This document shows positions 48,829-59,799 of a stretch of 64,000 nt of DNA, piece by piece. Where the stretch lies: positions 221,106 to 285,105 of the forward strand of contig NW_026251758.1 of assembly GCF_025024155.1 (NCBI RefSeq). Reading direction: 5' to 3'. A program made the position numbers and the translations under genes. The notes below the pieces were generated by a model. It was not told the DNA's origin. It made no database searches and saw nothing but the letters and a program-made list of their open reading frames with translations. The stretch is from Gamsiella multidivaricata (Eukaryota > Mortierellomycota > Mortierellomycetes > Mortierellales > Mortierellaceae). Position 1 is the stretch's first letter. Every line of letters starts with the position of its first letter.

Positions 48829-50119
48829 AATGTCTACTATTGATGCCCCAGAAGTCGTTGACAACGGATACAAAGTCATCTTAAGGGAGGACATAGCCCA
48901 CTACTATCTCTTCAATAAAACTTAGTGCTCCCTGGCTCTGGCTCTGGCGAACAGTCATCTTCACTAGAATGAGTATTATTAAGGACCACCAGGCCAAGTA
49001 GCCTCCCGTCCGTGGAACCGAGCACTGTGGTCACTATTTGCGGACAGTCTTTACCGCAATACCGCCGGAAATGGGCTTCATTATAAACAGCTGCACTCGG
49101 ACAACGACTCTGGAGTTTAGTCCTGACTGCAAGTTCCCTGTTACAGCAATGATTGACGTCCTCAAGCATAATCATGGACTCAGAGCATTGCATGTAAGAA
49201 TAGGTTACAGAGGCGACATGTGGAATGATGGAGCTGGAGATCCAGTTTTTGGGCGCCTAGATCCCATATCCAAAGCCAATAAGCCCTCGATCAAGACTGC
49301 ACTTCAGAGTATAATGGTGAACTGCCCACAATCATTACCATCCATCATCTGGTTTAGGAGTGGGGATGCTTTTGGTGTGAGCCGGACCAACATCCAGAAA
49401 CTAGAGGTCTAGAACCCCCTAACCTTGCTCTGGGATTTAACTACGGTAACGGTATCTTGACCTGCAGATATTGCGGCTGCCGCGCGCGTGTATGGATTTG
49501 GAACACCTATTTGTCAATATCCTTGGCATCTCGCCTGTTTTGCCATAACTTGAAGGTTCTAGCATGCTATTGAATAAATACCGATGCCCATCCCAATCTG
49601 TAATCCTTCTTTTGACATGAACGTGGATTCTAAAATAGATGCAACAACTCCAAAACCCTTGATATAGAGTCTGCCATGTTTTTTAACCCACCAACTAGAG
49701 ACTATCTTCGCCCGCCTCCCTAACATCAAGAATGTCTCATTGTCAGATACCTGCGTCGAAGCCGGAGTTGATGCGACCTTTGACTCCGGAATCTGTCCTT
49801 GTCTGCTCAGTATGCAATGATGGCCATACTTTTGTATAGGACCTACTCTCGGCAAGCCATAGCCTCCGCAGAATCAAAGATTTCCACAAACATACTTGTG
49901 GAACTAAGGATGGTGTGTACTCAGCTGAAAGCTTTATCCCTACCATTAAAGATATGGAAGAATCCCCTGGGTCTTCCAGGGTTTGTCCATAATGAGGATG
50001 AAACGCTGATTCAGCCTGGAACAAGGCATCCTCAGGACCCTGCGGTTGCAAAAATTCTGAAATCAGAATGGCTGCAGGGTCTCGATGCTAGTCTACGCGC
50101 ATATTTTGATGCCGATTAG
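48829..50119 (+). pseudogene. Decayed F-box / leucine-rich repeat gene
   Basis: A start at about 48826 gives MKMSTIDAPEVVDNGYKVIL, then REDIAHYYLFNKT and a stop, continuing in frame with CSLALA: this matches an F-box head (PE-VDN---L---DIA----NKTW-SLA). Further fragments in shifting frames carry LRR-like pieces: KHNHGLRALHVRI near 49170, RLPNIKNVSLSDTC near 49710-49750, and CTQLKALSLPLKIWKN near 49920. The last open piece ends WLQGLDASLRAYFDAD at 50119. Several stops and frameshifts separate the parts. F-box/LRR genes are strongly expanded in such fungi, so a dead copy is expected. Individual boundaries are approximate. Confidence 0.5.
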
Positions 50120-51538
50120 GTTTTCGACCAACTCGGCATCCTGAAACACACGAGATGAGTCTCGCGCTATGACTGGGTAATGAAGTGGCAGAGAATGAAT
50201 AGACAAGACATAAAGCAGAGAGTGGCGTCGATCGAAATGCTAATGATAAGCAGGCATGTTCGATGAAGTGAGTGATACTAGATCACCCTACCCCACGTTT
50301 CCTGGCCTCCTGTTTGGACGCGTCTGCGCTGGAACAAAGGATGTGTATGTAGTGTAGTTAGACAGACAGACAGGCAGGTTGTCTCGGATAGGATAATCAA
50401 ACCCCGCATTTCCTTCCCCTTCCCTCTTTGTTTTCACTCGGTCTTGCCGCGTCCACTGTCCTCCAGCCGCTACTGCAATTGTCCTGATCAGGTAGGTTTG
50501 TTTTGTAATTGTGGCATAGACATAGTTTAGCTCAACGGCAACGGGTACAGTAGCGTACACACAGACTGCGGCCGTCTCGGTGTTGGTGTTGGATTACAGA
50601 GTCTGTGTTGCCATCGAAATAGCGATCATGGCGGCTCTCGGCGAGTTTTCCGTCAGTGCGCAAGTGAATTCGACTGAATATATGCGAAACCTTTTTTTTA
50701 GTTACTGTTGTCGCTCGGGGGAAAATTGGGGCGAGACCTGATCCAGCGCACACACCTCCCCGCCTGCATGCCCTTCTCGCCTGCGGTAGACTGTTCACAG
50801 GCTCTGCACATATGCTTTAAGGTTTGCGCAAGTCAGGAACATATCCCCGCAGATATCTCTGTCTCTCCTTTCTTTAAAGATAAAAAGTGCTCGTGCGCTG
50901 CGGTCTCTCTCTCTCGCAGACCGCCTGCAGTCCGCCGTCCCTGATCCCCTGTCCCTGCCCCTCCCCTGCGGCCTTTTCCCATGTGCGCTGAGCTGCATCA
51001 GACCCAACAAGAACCGTGGCCACCAAAAACGCGTACGTGCGTGCCTGTGTTTGTGTGAGCTACAAGACACGCCCATGTCTCAGTGGCATTTGTCCGATAC
51101 ACCATACACATGGAACACAGGCATCGTGGCAACCGACAGACCTCCACTCCCCCTCCGCTTGCATATAAATAGGGCCCGGGATAATGGGGCATCGCCTCTT
51201 CCAGCAAACATCCATTGTTCAATTGTTCTCTGCAGCTAAAAACAACAACTACTGCTACTGCTACTCGACACCAACGACAACAATCACCAGAAAAGACATA
51301 TATACCCCTACTACTCCTGTTCTCTTTCAAACAACTTCGCCCAGCATCCGCTACAGCTGCCCCCTTCTAATTGTATGACCAACTCGCAACCTTCACTCCT
51401 CAGTCCACAACCTCATTCCCCGATCAGCTTCTCTCATTCGCTTTTTCAGCCTTTATTTGTTTTATAACTACAACTACCAATTAAAAGTCCCCCCTACACA
51501 TTACCACCACCACTACTACTACTATCATCTCCACAAAG
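50120..51538. other. Intergenic region and promoter of the 433-residue protein gene
   Basis: 1.4 kb with no supported gene. It includes a clear TATA box at 51164-51171 and a 5' leader rich in CTACTACTAC/CAACAAC. Frames on the minus strand are complements of the leader. Confidence 0.5.
51164..51171 (+). promoter_or_regulatory. TATA box
   Basis: TATAAATA followed by GGGCCCGGG, about 375 bp upstream of the start codon at 51539. This is the best core-promoter match in the window and implies a 5' leader of about 340 nt. Confidence 0.6.
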
Positions 51539-53208
51539 ATGTCCAACCAATACAAGCACACTCCAGTAGCACCCCTCTCTGAGGCTAACCTGTGCAGGCA
51601 CACTCTCCAGGTGAGTTCTTTTCTTCTCCGCGGTGGCCCTGCATTCACTTTTTTTCCCTTGCCCCCTACGGCGTAACAATTGCGGACCAACTGAACAAGC
51701 AGGCTGGAGTGGAAAGTGGCGAAGAAGCTGCATGGAATGAGGGTGGGAATGGGAGTGACATGCAGGGGCGATGCCACATTTTTCCCATCCCAATCCTTCT
51801 TTCCTACTTTTGTTTGGTTTGCTGTGTGGACTATTTTTCTTCACATCCCATCTATCGCTCAGCACTGCTCACTCTTCTGTCTTTTCATATGCTCGTTTAA
51901 TTCTAAGGACATGTTCTATCTTTGAACCCTACTTTTTCACCTCACTAACCTCAAAATCATTTTATTTCATTTCCAAAGATGAGCCCTGTGTCGCGACAGG
52001 CCAAACTGAACAATCTTCTGGGCTACGTTGATCGCCAGCGAGAACTTCTTTCTTCGGAAGAGGAGACTGAAGATGTCGCCGATCGGATGGCCGGTATTGG
52101 CAACACGCAGTATCAGCCGGTCAAGGCTTCTTCGACCCCACAGAAGCTCTTCAAGCACACTGGAAAGCAATTTTCCGAGCCCATTGTGTCACCTTCATTA
52201 AACACCTTCGCACAGCAGCAAGTCAGCCCCGTGTGCCCTCCACGCAGACAGGAACGTAACCATGGATTGGACCCCAGCATGGCCTTGCCTCGAGCCCTAC
52301 CAAGGAACATGACGAGCCACCGTTACGATCTCAGTCTCTACCGCGATTCTGCTGCCGACGACTTTGACGCACTAGGCAGTCCCAATGGCTACTCCCCTGA
52401 CTACGACTTTGCACCTTACCAAGGCTGGAGACAGGGCGGCGATCGATCAGCTGCACGCAGATCATTCACCATGGTCAAGCCAGCGCGGTACAATATCTAC
52501 GAGGATTTCGAGGCACAGCGTAGACCTCTGGTGAGACAGCTCAGTGGCTCCTCGAGTGAAAAGGTCAAGAAACTGGGTCGGCTCGGCGCTTTCTTGACCA
52601 AGGGTCGCCGCACCAACCTTCGTCGCAACGGCAGTCTAAACGCTCCTACCACTAGGAGCGAGGAGTCTGGATCGACCGAGAGCAGAGATCGAGCCTTCCA
52701 GTCCCTGAGTTACCGCACCGGAAGGGCTTTTGGAACTGCTGCCCTTCGCACCGACTCTTCTGACAGCCACTCGGACGACATTAAGCTGAGGAGTTCCGTC
52801 AAGCAGATGCTCCGCGACGTGTTCAAGAAGTCGAACAAGCCCTCGCACGAGACTGCCGAGATCTCGATGGAGGATGGTCTGCTCGAGGAGCTCAGCTTCA
52901 AGGCACAGGAGCAGAAGCTGTTCACCCTTTGGCCTCAGGTTGAGCTGGATCAGGATTCGTCTTCAAGTGATCAGTCACCCTACACTGCTCACAACCCATG
53001 GGCACCTGAGCCAGCGCCTCTGTCCAAGATCCACCGCTCAGCCTCGTTCAACCATATTCTTAAGTTTGATTTCGACAATGATGACGATGAGGAGGAGAGC
53101 CAGGCGACCTTGCAGTCAGCCAACTTGGTCCCCATCGCGGCGCTGATCCAGGAGCTGTCGATGTTTGGATTGGATTACGTCAAGCCCAACCATGTTGCAG
53201 CTGCTTAA
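51539..53208 (+). CDS. Hypothetical protein, 433 residues
   Basis: Not recognised. Exon 51539-51610 (24 codons, MSNQYKHTPVAPLSEANLC) joins in phase 0 to exon 51979-53208 through GTGAGT and CCAAAG; exon 2 also starts with ATG, so a shorter 409-residue form is possible. Mostly polar and probably disordered, with Tyr/Asp-rich repeats (DYDFAPYQGWRQ), a basic cluster near 205-235 (KVKKLGRLGAFLTKGRRTNL), and a more helical region near 300-345 (IKLRSSVKQMLRDVFKKSNK). The C-terminal 60 residues combine SFNHILKFDFDNDDDEEESQ with a hydrophobic end (VPIAALIQELSMFGLDYV). Codon use is C-biased, suggesting good expression; the promoter has a TATA box and long leader, as in regulated genes. Confidence 0.68.
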
Positions 53209-53636
53209 AGCAAGGACAGTCAGCTCTGAGAGTGCGGGGCCTTGACATTAGTCGAGGCGGCCTTGTATATTTCCTTTTTCATGGTCCACTTTAGTCGAGC
53301 TGAATTTTTTTCTTACAATACCCTTACCTGTTCATACATAGTACATAGCACAATACCCCCATATACCACGTCGAGCCCCATAGTGATATTGAATTAATGA
53401 AGATAATAATAGTAATAACGTACTCAAACCGGCATGATGTCCTTACAAAAGCTTCTTTTTTTATTGATATCTGATGCTGGAGGTTCTCCTCAGACCGGCG
53501 CGCGCTCTTTTTTTCCTCCAAAGATTCGCGCTTCTGAAGAACATGATCACGTGGATCATTGACTCTCATTCAGAAAATAAGTCCTCAGCTTGTCCTCCCC
53601 TTTGTCACCTCCTCCTCACTTACAAACGTTGCCAAG
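53209..53636. other. Intergenic region before EMC8/9
   Basis: About 430 bp, AT-rich, 3' region of the upstream gene and short promoter of EMC8/9. No gene or clear motif seen. Confidence 0.5.
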
Positions 53637-54725
53637 ATGAAGTTCGCACACAAGTCATACCTGAAGCCATTGCTCCATGCTGCCAAATACCCGACCACGG
53701 CTGTTAATGGTGTTTTCTTGGCTGACAAGGGCTCGGACACCGTTGTGGATGCGATCCCTTTCTTTCATTTCTGGAACACACTGACACCCATGCTCGAGGT
53801 CGCCATGACCCAGGTACTACTTTTGGCAAAAAAAAAAAGGCGATGTCATGGAACTGCACAACATGGAGGATGGCTACAAAGGAAGCGGAGGGAAGGAAGC
53901 TTTGCATCAGGAACAAGGTTGACCTTATCTGCAGTTGTCGACTTGAACTGATGCAAACTGGAGGAGTCGGATGAAGCAACGCCAACAGGATGAGGGTCGC
54001 CCTTACAGACCATGGACTTTCTCTAACGCGTTCGTCGTCTTGTGCGATGGTATCATTTACGGGATCGATTAGGTTGATTTGCACTGCAAGGCGAACGGAC
54101 TGAGGATAGTCGGATACTATGAGGCCAACGAGAGGCTCGAGGACGAGGCATTATCACTGGTTGGCCAGAAGATCGCGTCCCAGATCCTCCAAGTTATCCC
54201 GGATGCGTTTGCTGTCGTGGTGAGTGCATCGTTGCATCGTTGCATCGCTTTCTTTCTTCTTCTTTTTTTTCTTTGTTTCTTTGTTAAAGGCGTAGGATGT
54301 CGTGTCTGATCTACCTGTGCTAAAATGCCATTCTTTGTCTCTATGAATTGTCTATAGATCAAGAACGGAAACATTTCGACAGAAGATATCGCTTTCTTGG
54401 TAAGCACTTCGTGTGTGTGTGTTCTCAGGACCAGGTTGTCGAATTGCTCGAGTATAATGTCTATGAATGCTTTTATTAACGACGACTCTTTCAATCCCTT
54501 TGACGATACCTGCATGTATAGCCATACCAATTCAAGGAGGGTCAATGGCGTGCGAACAAATCAGGATTCACCACAAAGGGCGATGCCTTTACACTGGAGG
54601 ATCCCTCGAGCCCTTCATTGGCAGCCAAGGCAATCCGTGAAGGTCTCTACAGCAAACTGGCGGATTTCGATAACCATTTGGAGAACATCAAGGAGGACTG
54701 GCTGACGAACAAGGAGATCGTATAA
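53637..54725 (+). CDS. EMC8: ER membrane protein complex subunit 8/9
   Basis: Cytosolic subunit of the EMC insertase that places transmembrane helices into the ER membrane. Four phase-0 exons: 53637-53813, 54073-54219, 54358-54399 and 54522-54725; 189 residues, close to the usual 200. The MPN-like fold is catalytically dead in this family. Diagnostic blocks are KPLLHAAKYPTTAVNGVFL at the start, FHFWNTLTPMLEVAMTQVD, GLRIVGYYEANERL, and the C-terminal KLADFDNHLENIKEDW. Many fungi carry one gene equivalent to both animal EMC8 and EMC9. The 42-bp third exon (IKNGNISTEDIAFL) is short but needed to keep phase. The stop is followed 350 bp later by the Cks1 gene on the same strand. Confidence 0.9.
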
Positions 54726-55073
54726 TGGAGGGGCAATTGTATGAAAAGATTGTAGAACGACAAATACAATGTATTCGATATAAATAAAAACGGCAATAGC
54801 CACTTGTCATTGAGAGAGGATAATGGACAGAGGCGTGTGAAGATGTGTCCAAGCTGCTTAGAGGAGGCCGACCTGCAGCTTACATTCGAACCGTTTGAAA
54901 TTCTAGGGGGAGGAACGGTTCTGAAAAATAAACAAAAACCACAAAGGACCAACCTTTCGCACTTTTCTTACCCCACGCTTCCCTTTCGTTTCATTCATTT
55001 CAAGTCTTCCCTCATCTCTCGGCGCCCGCCTCTCATCAAACGCAGCGACTCATCATTACAAGGCATTAAAGTG

Positions 55074-56677
55074 ATGAACAGGCAATCCAGGAACAGCGCG
55101 CAGATCTACCAGGATCTACCCGGGAACCGCACCCCACCACGGAGTGCCCATACCAACCAGGACGAAGACCCCGAGGATGACAACGACGAAGCCCTGCGTC
55201 GCCAGCTGCATCAAGGAGCACCCCAAAAAGCCCATCACCATCAACAATATCAGCAGCTCCATGGTGCAAGCGTTCGCCAGCTGGAACTGGCGGCGTCAGA
55301 CACAGAAGAGGTCATCCAACAGGAATCCTATCGCTTCGAAGATGTGAGGGCGGTCTATGAAGAACGTATCAGTGTACATGGTAATGGAAGCGCCAGTGAT
55401 CAGGAGAACGTCCAGCCTTCTGTTCGCCATCATCGGCAGGATGCTGGAAGGTCGGTTGTTGCCGCCACTACCGCTACAGCTGTGCGGGAGGTGGCTCCGG
55501 TGTCGGATGCGCGACAGCAGCTGCTGCAGCGGGATAAGCATATTGCGCAGAAGTATCAGCAGGAGCGACTCCAACAGCAAGAGCAACAGCAACAGCAGAT
55601 GCGTGCACAACTCTCGCGGCAGCAATCGATGGCACAGCGGCCACAGCAGCAGCAGCAGCCGACACAATCGGTGCAGGGTGAAGTGCCTGGAGGACTGCCT
55701 CGGAAGAGATCACGGACGGCGGCGGAGGAGGTTGAGAATGGGAAAGTGGTTAAGGCTCATGTGGATCCACAGCAGCAGCAGCAACAGCGGCAGCGGCAGC
55801 GGCAACAACAGCAACAACAACAACAACAACAACAACAACAGCAGCAGCAAGCATCGCACCATCAGAAGCAGCAAAAGCAGGCGGATGAGTGGTCACCACT
55901 CAGAGTAGCGGCGCAAGCTATCGTCTACGGAGACATGATCACGGATGATAAATACGAATACCGCCATATCATCCTACCAAAGTATATGCTCCCACTCATC
56001 CCCCCCAGTCTCAAGGAGTATCCGAATCATAGATATAACCATACACTTAAGCTGCTTAGTGGTAAGGCAACCATTCCTCCCAATTTCCCTCTGTCTTTCT
56101 TCGCTCTATATATAAGAGCGTCTACAGACGCATCTGTTGTTCTTTTGAACAAAGGCGCTTACTTTTATGGCTGGTTTTGCTAACGCGACTTCTTTTTTTT
56201 TTTGCACTATTGTTAATAGAACCACAATGGCGAGCGATTTATGTGCAAATGTCCCCGGGATGGGTTCACTATATGCGCCACGACCCTGAGCCGCATATAA
56301 TGCTGTTCCGGAGGACGATCGAAGAAGGAATCAGAGTCAGGGCTGAGGCGAAGGCGGAAGAGGATAGAAAAAAACAGATGGCGCTGGAGGAGCAAGCACG
56401 ATTGCAGGCGCAGGCGCAAAAGGCACAAGGCGCACAGCCAGTCGATCAGGAGGATCAACATCGCCTTCACCAACAGCAGTTGCAACAGTTGCAACAGCAG
56501 GTGAAGTTGGAGCATCAGAAAATCAAGGTGGTGCATCAGGAAGTCAAGGTGGAGTATCAGGAAGTCAAGGTCGCACAAATAAACCAAGAACAGCGGGAAG
56601 CTAAACTGGAACACCAGCACCGGCAGCGGCAACAGCAACAGCAACGTCGGCACCCACCGCAGCAACAGACCCAATAG
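55074..56677 (+). CDS. Cyclin-dependent kinase regulatory subunit (Cks1/Suc1) with long extensions
   Basis: Phospho-adaptor that docks on CDK and binds phosphorylated substrates. Exons 55074-56061 and 56220-56677 (phase 1) give 481 residues, whereas Cks proteins are usually 75-150. The Cks domain is at about 283-361: [20 protein letters not shown], then [20 protein letters not shown], then [13 protein letters not shown]. Phosphate-pocket residues (Arg of YRH, Ser and Trp of SPGW, last Arg) and the HxPEPH hinge are intact. A 280-residue N-terminal extension is Gln/His-rich with a poly-Gln run encoded by mixed CAG/CAA near 55770-55850; the C-terminus is a 120-residue Gln/Lys-rich coil with QEVKV repeats. 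Budding yeast Cks1 also has a Gln-rich tail. An upstream in-frame Met at 54804 would add 90 residues but lies in the likely leader. Confidence 0.85.
55771..55849 (+). repeat. CAG/CAA trinucleotide repeat (poly-Gln)
   Basis: Imperfect run of CAG, CAA and CGG codons inside the Cks1 gene encoding mostly Gln with a few Arg. CAA-interrupted tracts are more stable than pure CAG. Smaller CAG clusters flank it (55550-55600, 55650). Confidence 0.85.
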
Positions 56678-57088
56678 TACTTGCAACAGCGCTAGAATCT
56701 TATTCAAGACCAGGACTAGGGGCCCTATTTGAGCGGGATGTTGAGATGGTTTTAAGAACCTCTTTCCCTTGCCCCCTACGCTGCTGCCCCACTCATTCAT
56801 CGTCATTTCTGCACTCTTTCTTAGACGTAGCACATATTGTGTTTTACTCCGCTACTCCATTTTTTTCACGCGTTCATCTATTGTAAAATCTCAAGAAATA
56901 AACTGTAACATAATTCACTATTCACATTTGGGTTTTTTTATTTTTTTGTTCTTTATTTTTTTGTTCTATTCCTGATGACAATGGGTAATATGGTGTTGAT
57001 GTGGTAGTAGTAATAGTAATAGTGACGATTGATAGTTACAGCTGTGCTATGTACTTTTTTTCTTTTTTGTTTCTGTTTGTACAAAGGC
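56678..57088. terminator. Convergent 3' region of Cks1 and AAT genes
   Basis: About 410 bp between convergent stop codons. AATAAA occurs near 56896 (AAGAAATAAACTG) and AT-rich repeats (TTTATTTTTTTGTTC, twice) follow near 56937-56965. No gene seen. Confidence 0.45.
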
Positions 57089-58924
57089 TTAATGGTTGCG
57101 AACAACATCATCGACAGCCTGGGCAAAGTACTTGACATTCTTGGTGTTGAGACCAGCCATGGAGATGCGTCCGTTATCGGTCAAATAGACGTGGTACTTC
57201 TCCTTCAGGACCTTGACCTGAGGGGTGGTCAATCCCGTGAAGGAGAACATGCCGATCTGATCAACAATGTGGTTCCAGGTTCCGGGGGTGCCCAAGTTCT
57301 TCAGCTCGTCAAACAGTGCCTGACGCATCGAGATGATACGGTTTGCCATCGTCGACAGGTTTCCCTCCCACTCCTTGTAAAGCGTCTCATCGTTCAATAC
57401 CAGGCTGACGACTCTGGAGCCGTAGGCGGGAGGGTTGGAGATGACGGCACGCTGGGCCTTGGCGATCTGGGACTCGATCTTGTTCTTGATCTCGGGGGTG
57501 CGAGCGACGATCGTCAGGTTACCGGCACGCTCAGAGTAAAGACCGAAGTTTTTGGAGAAGGACTGAGCGATGAACATCTCGAAGCCGCGCTCAACAAAGT
57601 AGCGGACGGAGTAGGCATCCTTGTCCAAGCTGCCGGAGGCGAAGCCCTGGTAGGCAGTGTCGAAGAAGGTGAAGTGACCCTTGGACTCCATGACGTCAGC
57701 GATCTGCTTCCACTGATCGGGGGTGGGATCAACTCCGGTGGGGTTGTGAGCGCAGGGGTGGAGCAAGAAGATCGATCCGCTAGGGGCTGCCTCCATGGCG
57801 CCGAGCATGCCTTGGAGATCGAGACCCTTGGTCTCGGCGTCCCAGTAAGGGTACTCGAGGACGGGGATGCCGACACCCTCGAAGATGGCACGGTGGTTGG
57901 CTATTATGAACAACATATTATGTATCCGGCCGGAAAATGAGTCGAATGTTCAATTGAGCGCAGTTTTCAAACGATGCACATTCCAGCCCGCAAATGTGTA
58001 TAAATAACAAGGGAAAAAATGCGGGGTATAAAGAAAAAGATGGGCCATGTTGTTCATCTGTCCCTGTCTTGAGAAAAAAGAACGAAATAGAGAGCCGACG
58101 ACCAAAGTATAAAGTGAAAAAAGGTTCTCTTGCACATGATGAAAAAGAAGGATCATTGACGGGACTTACCCCAGGTGGGCTTGGAGATGTAGCAGGCAGC
58201 GCTCTTGAAGGGGTAGTGCTTGGAGAGAAAGTGTGCCCCGGCATAGACGGCACCAGTTCCAGAGATGCATTGGGCAGCACCGACGCGACCCTCGGCAATG
58301 GCCTTTGAGTCAGCGCCGAGGATCAGCTTAGCCGAAGCCTTGCGGAAGTTCTCAAGACCGAGAATGGGCAGATATTCGTGATCCAGGTTCTCGTCATCGA
58401 CCATGATGTGGTCGGCCTACAAGGACGACACCATAGAACGTGGACAGACGAAGGAAGAAAGTTGCACAAACACATGCACACATGCACGCGGGGAGAAGAA
58501 GGACAATTAGGGCACGATCGATGTCTGTTTTGGTCCGGCGCTGTCCTGTCACCATTGATCCATGAAGATGGTTCCCGCTGAAGCTGACACTGACGCAGAA
58601 AGAGTCCTGCGGAAGCGCTTCGTTACCTTGTGGACGACAGGAAGAACCCAGGGCTTTCCCTCCTCAGTGCGGTAGGCACCGACGCCGAGGTTCACCTTGC
58701 TGGGGTTGGGGTCGGCCTTGTAGTCGGCTGTGAGGGCAAAGATGATATCCGCAGGGGCAGCGGTGACGTTCTCGAAGACAGAGGCTATTTGTACGCGCCA
58801 GAACGAAGAACAAACACAATGGATTAGCTCCAGGACTCGCATTCAATACCTCTCAGAAGAACAGCCAATGCTCCTTTCACGTTAAACTGCTGTACTTGAG
58901 AAAACAGCTAGCTGACTTACCCAT
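57089..58924 (-). CDS. Aspartate aminotransferase, cytosolic type
   Basis: PLP enzyme interconverting aspartate + 2-oxoglutarate and oxaloacetate + glutamate; cytosolic arm of the malate-aspartate shuttle. Exons 58921-58924, 58627-58784, 58170-58416 and 57089-57900 give 406 residues. The first exon is only ATG plus one base. Fold-type I residues: Asn189 in HNPTG, Asp217 and Tyr220 in [15 protein letters not shown] Lys253 in [16 protein letters not shown], substrate Arg in GRISMAGL. The N-terminus [17 protein letters not shown] has no mitochondrial presequence, pointing to the cytosolic isoform. Codon usage is strongly C-ending, indicating high expression. The opposite strand carries a 303-residue open frame (57029-57940) that is only a mirror of this codon bias. 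Confidence 0.95.
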
Positions 58925-59799
58925 GGTGGTTTGTGTGGAGTGGATGAGGAATGAGGGAATGAAGGAAGGGGAAAGGGTGGAGCTGAGAGAAGGAAGAAGC
59001 GACGATTTGTACTGGGCCTAATAAAGGGACCAAAAAAAAAAAAGAAAAAAAAAAAAGTGGGGACCCTTCGGAGGAAGATGATCCTCTCCATGACTCCATC
59101 GCACCACCCACCCGCCTCCTTTCTTCTTTCCATCGTCCGCTGGGCGGAACTTGTGTGTCTGTATGTACACATCGAGCAGCCCGATGCCTCTAAAGAATAC
59201 GCAGATGTTCATTCCCAGCTCCAACTCAACCGGTCTGCGCTTTTTCTCAGCCTCTCTGTTGGGCACACATACATTGCACCGTGCCTGAGTCACCGCAGAT
59301 GCGCTGTTGACTGTCCCACAGTCTATACCCTAAACTAGGTAATATCTCTAGAAGAGTAAGGGGGTCAATGACAGCCTCGTCAACGCTGAACCCACGGGCC
59401 CCTATCTCTGGTGCTGTGCCTTCTTAATGCTTTAGCGCCAGTGCATGATACTCCCTCGTCTGCAAGTGCCCAAAGCGGCCTCAGTGTTGCTATTGATCGC
59501 CTAGATGTTCCTGATCCCCTGCCTGTTTTTCGCGCTTTTTTTTTAATAGACACCAGATCCCCTCAGGCGTGCTCGCTTTTTTTTATTATTGATGCCAGAT
59601 CCACCCCGCCTCGATCGATCACGTGCTGGACTTATGTAGGGAATTTGGCCGCCTGTTCGTCCAAAGTGCCTGGTCGGCTATGTTGGCTGGTGGAAGTGAA
59701 GCTCGGATTCTGGCGCTGTAGCAGTTGTAGTTGTGGCAATTGACCTAATATGCCGGTAACGCAAATATGTCATACATGCACCCACAGCTAGACTATGTC
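58925..59799. other. Intergenic region: AAT promoter and flank of dead MULE
   Basis: No gene. The AAT leader is pyrimidine-rich on the minus strand (58930-59050), with two A/T runs near 59030-59056. The remainder is non-coding sequence before the first transposase fragment. Confidence 0.5.

Noticed and set aside
53559..53951. 130-codon frame running through EMC8/9 exon 1 into its intron
   Set aside because: It includes exon 1 but continues past the GTACTA donor into an A-rich intron; the proper splice gives conserved EMC8/9 sequence.
57029..57940. 303-codon open frame on the plus strand opposite aspartate aminotransferase
   Set aside because: It lies exactly antisense to the conserved AAT exon 4; the Leu/Gly/Val-rich, domain-free product is the mirror of strongly C-ending codon usage.
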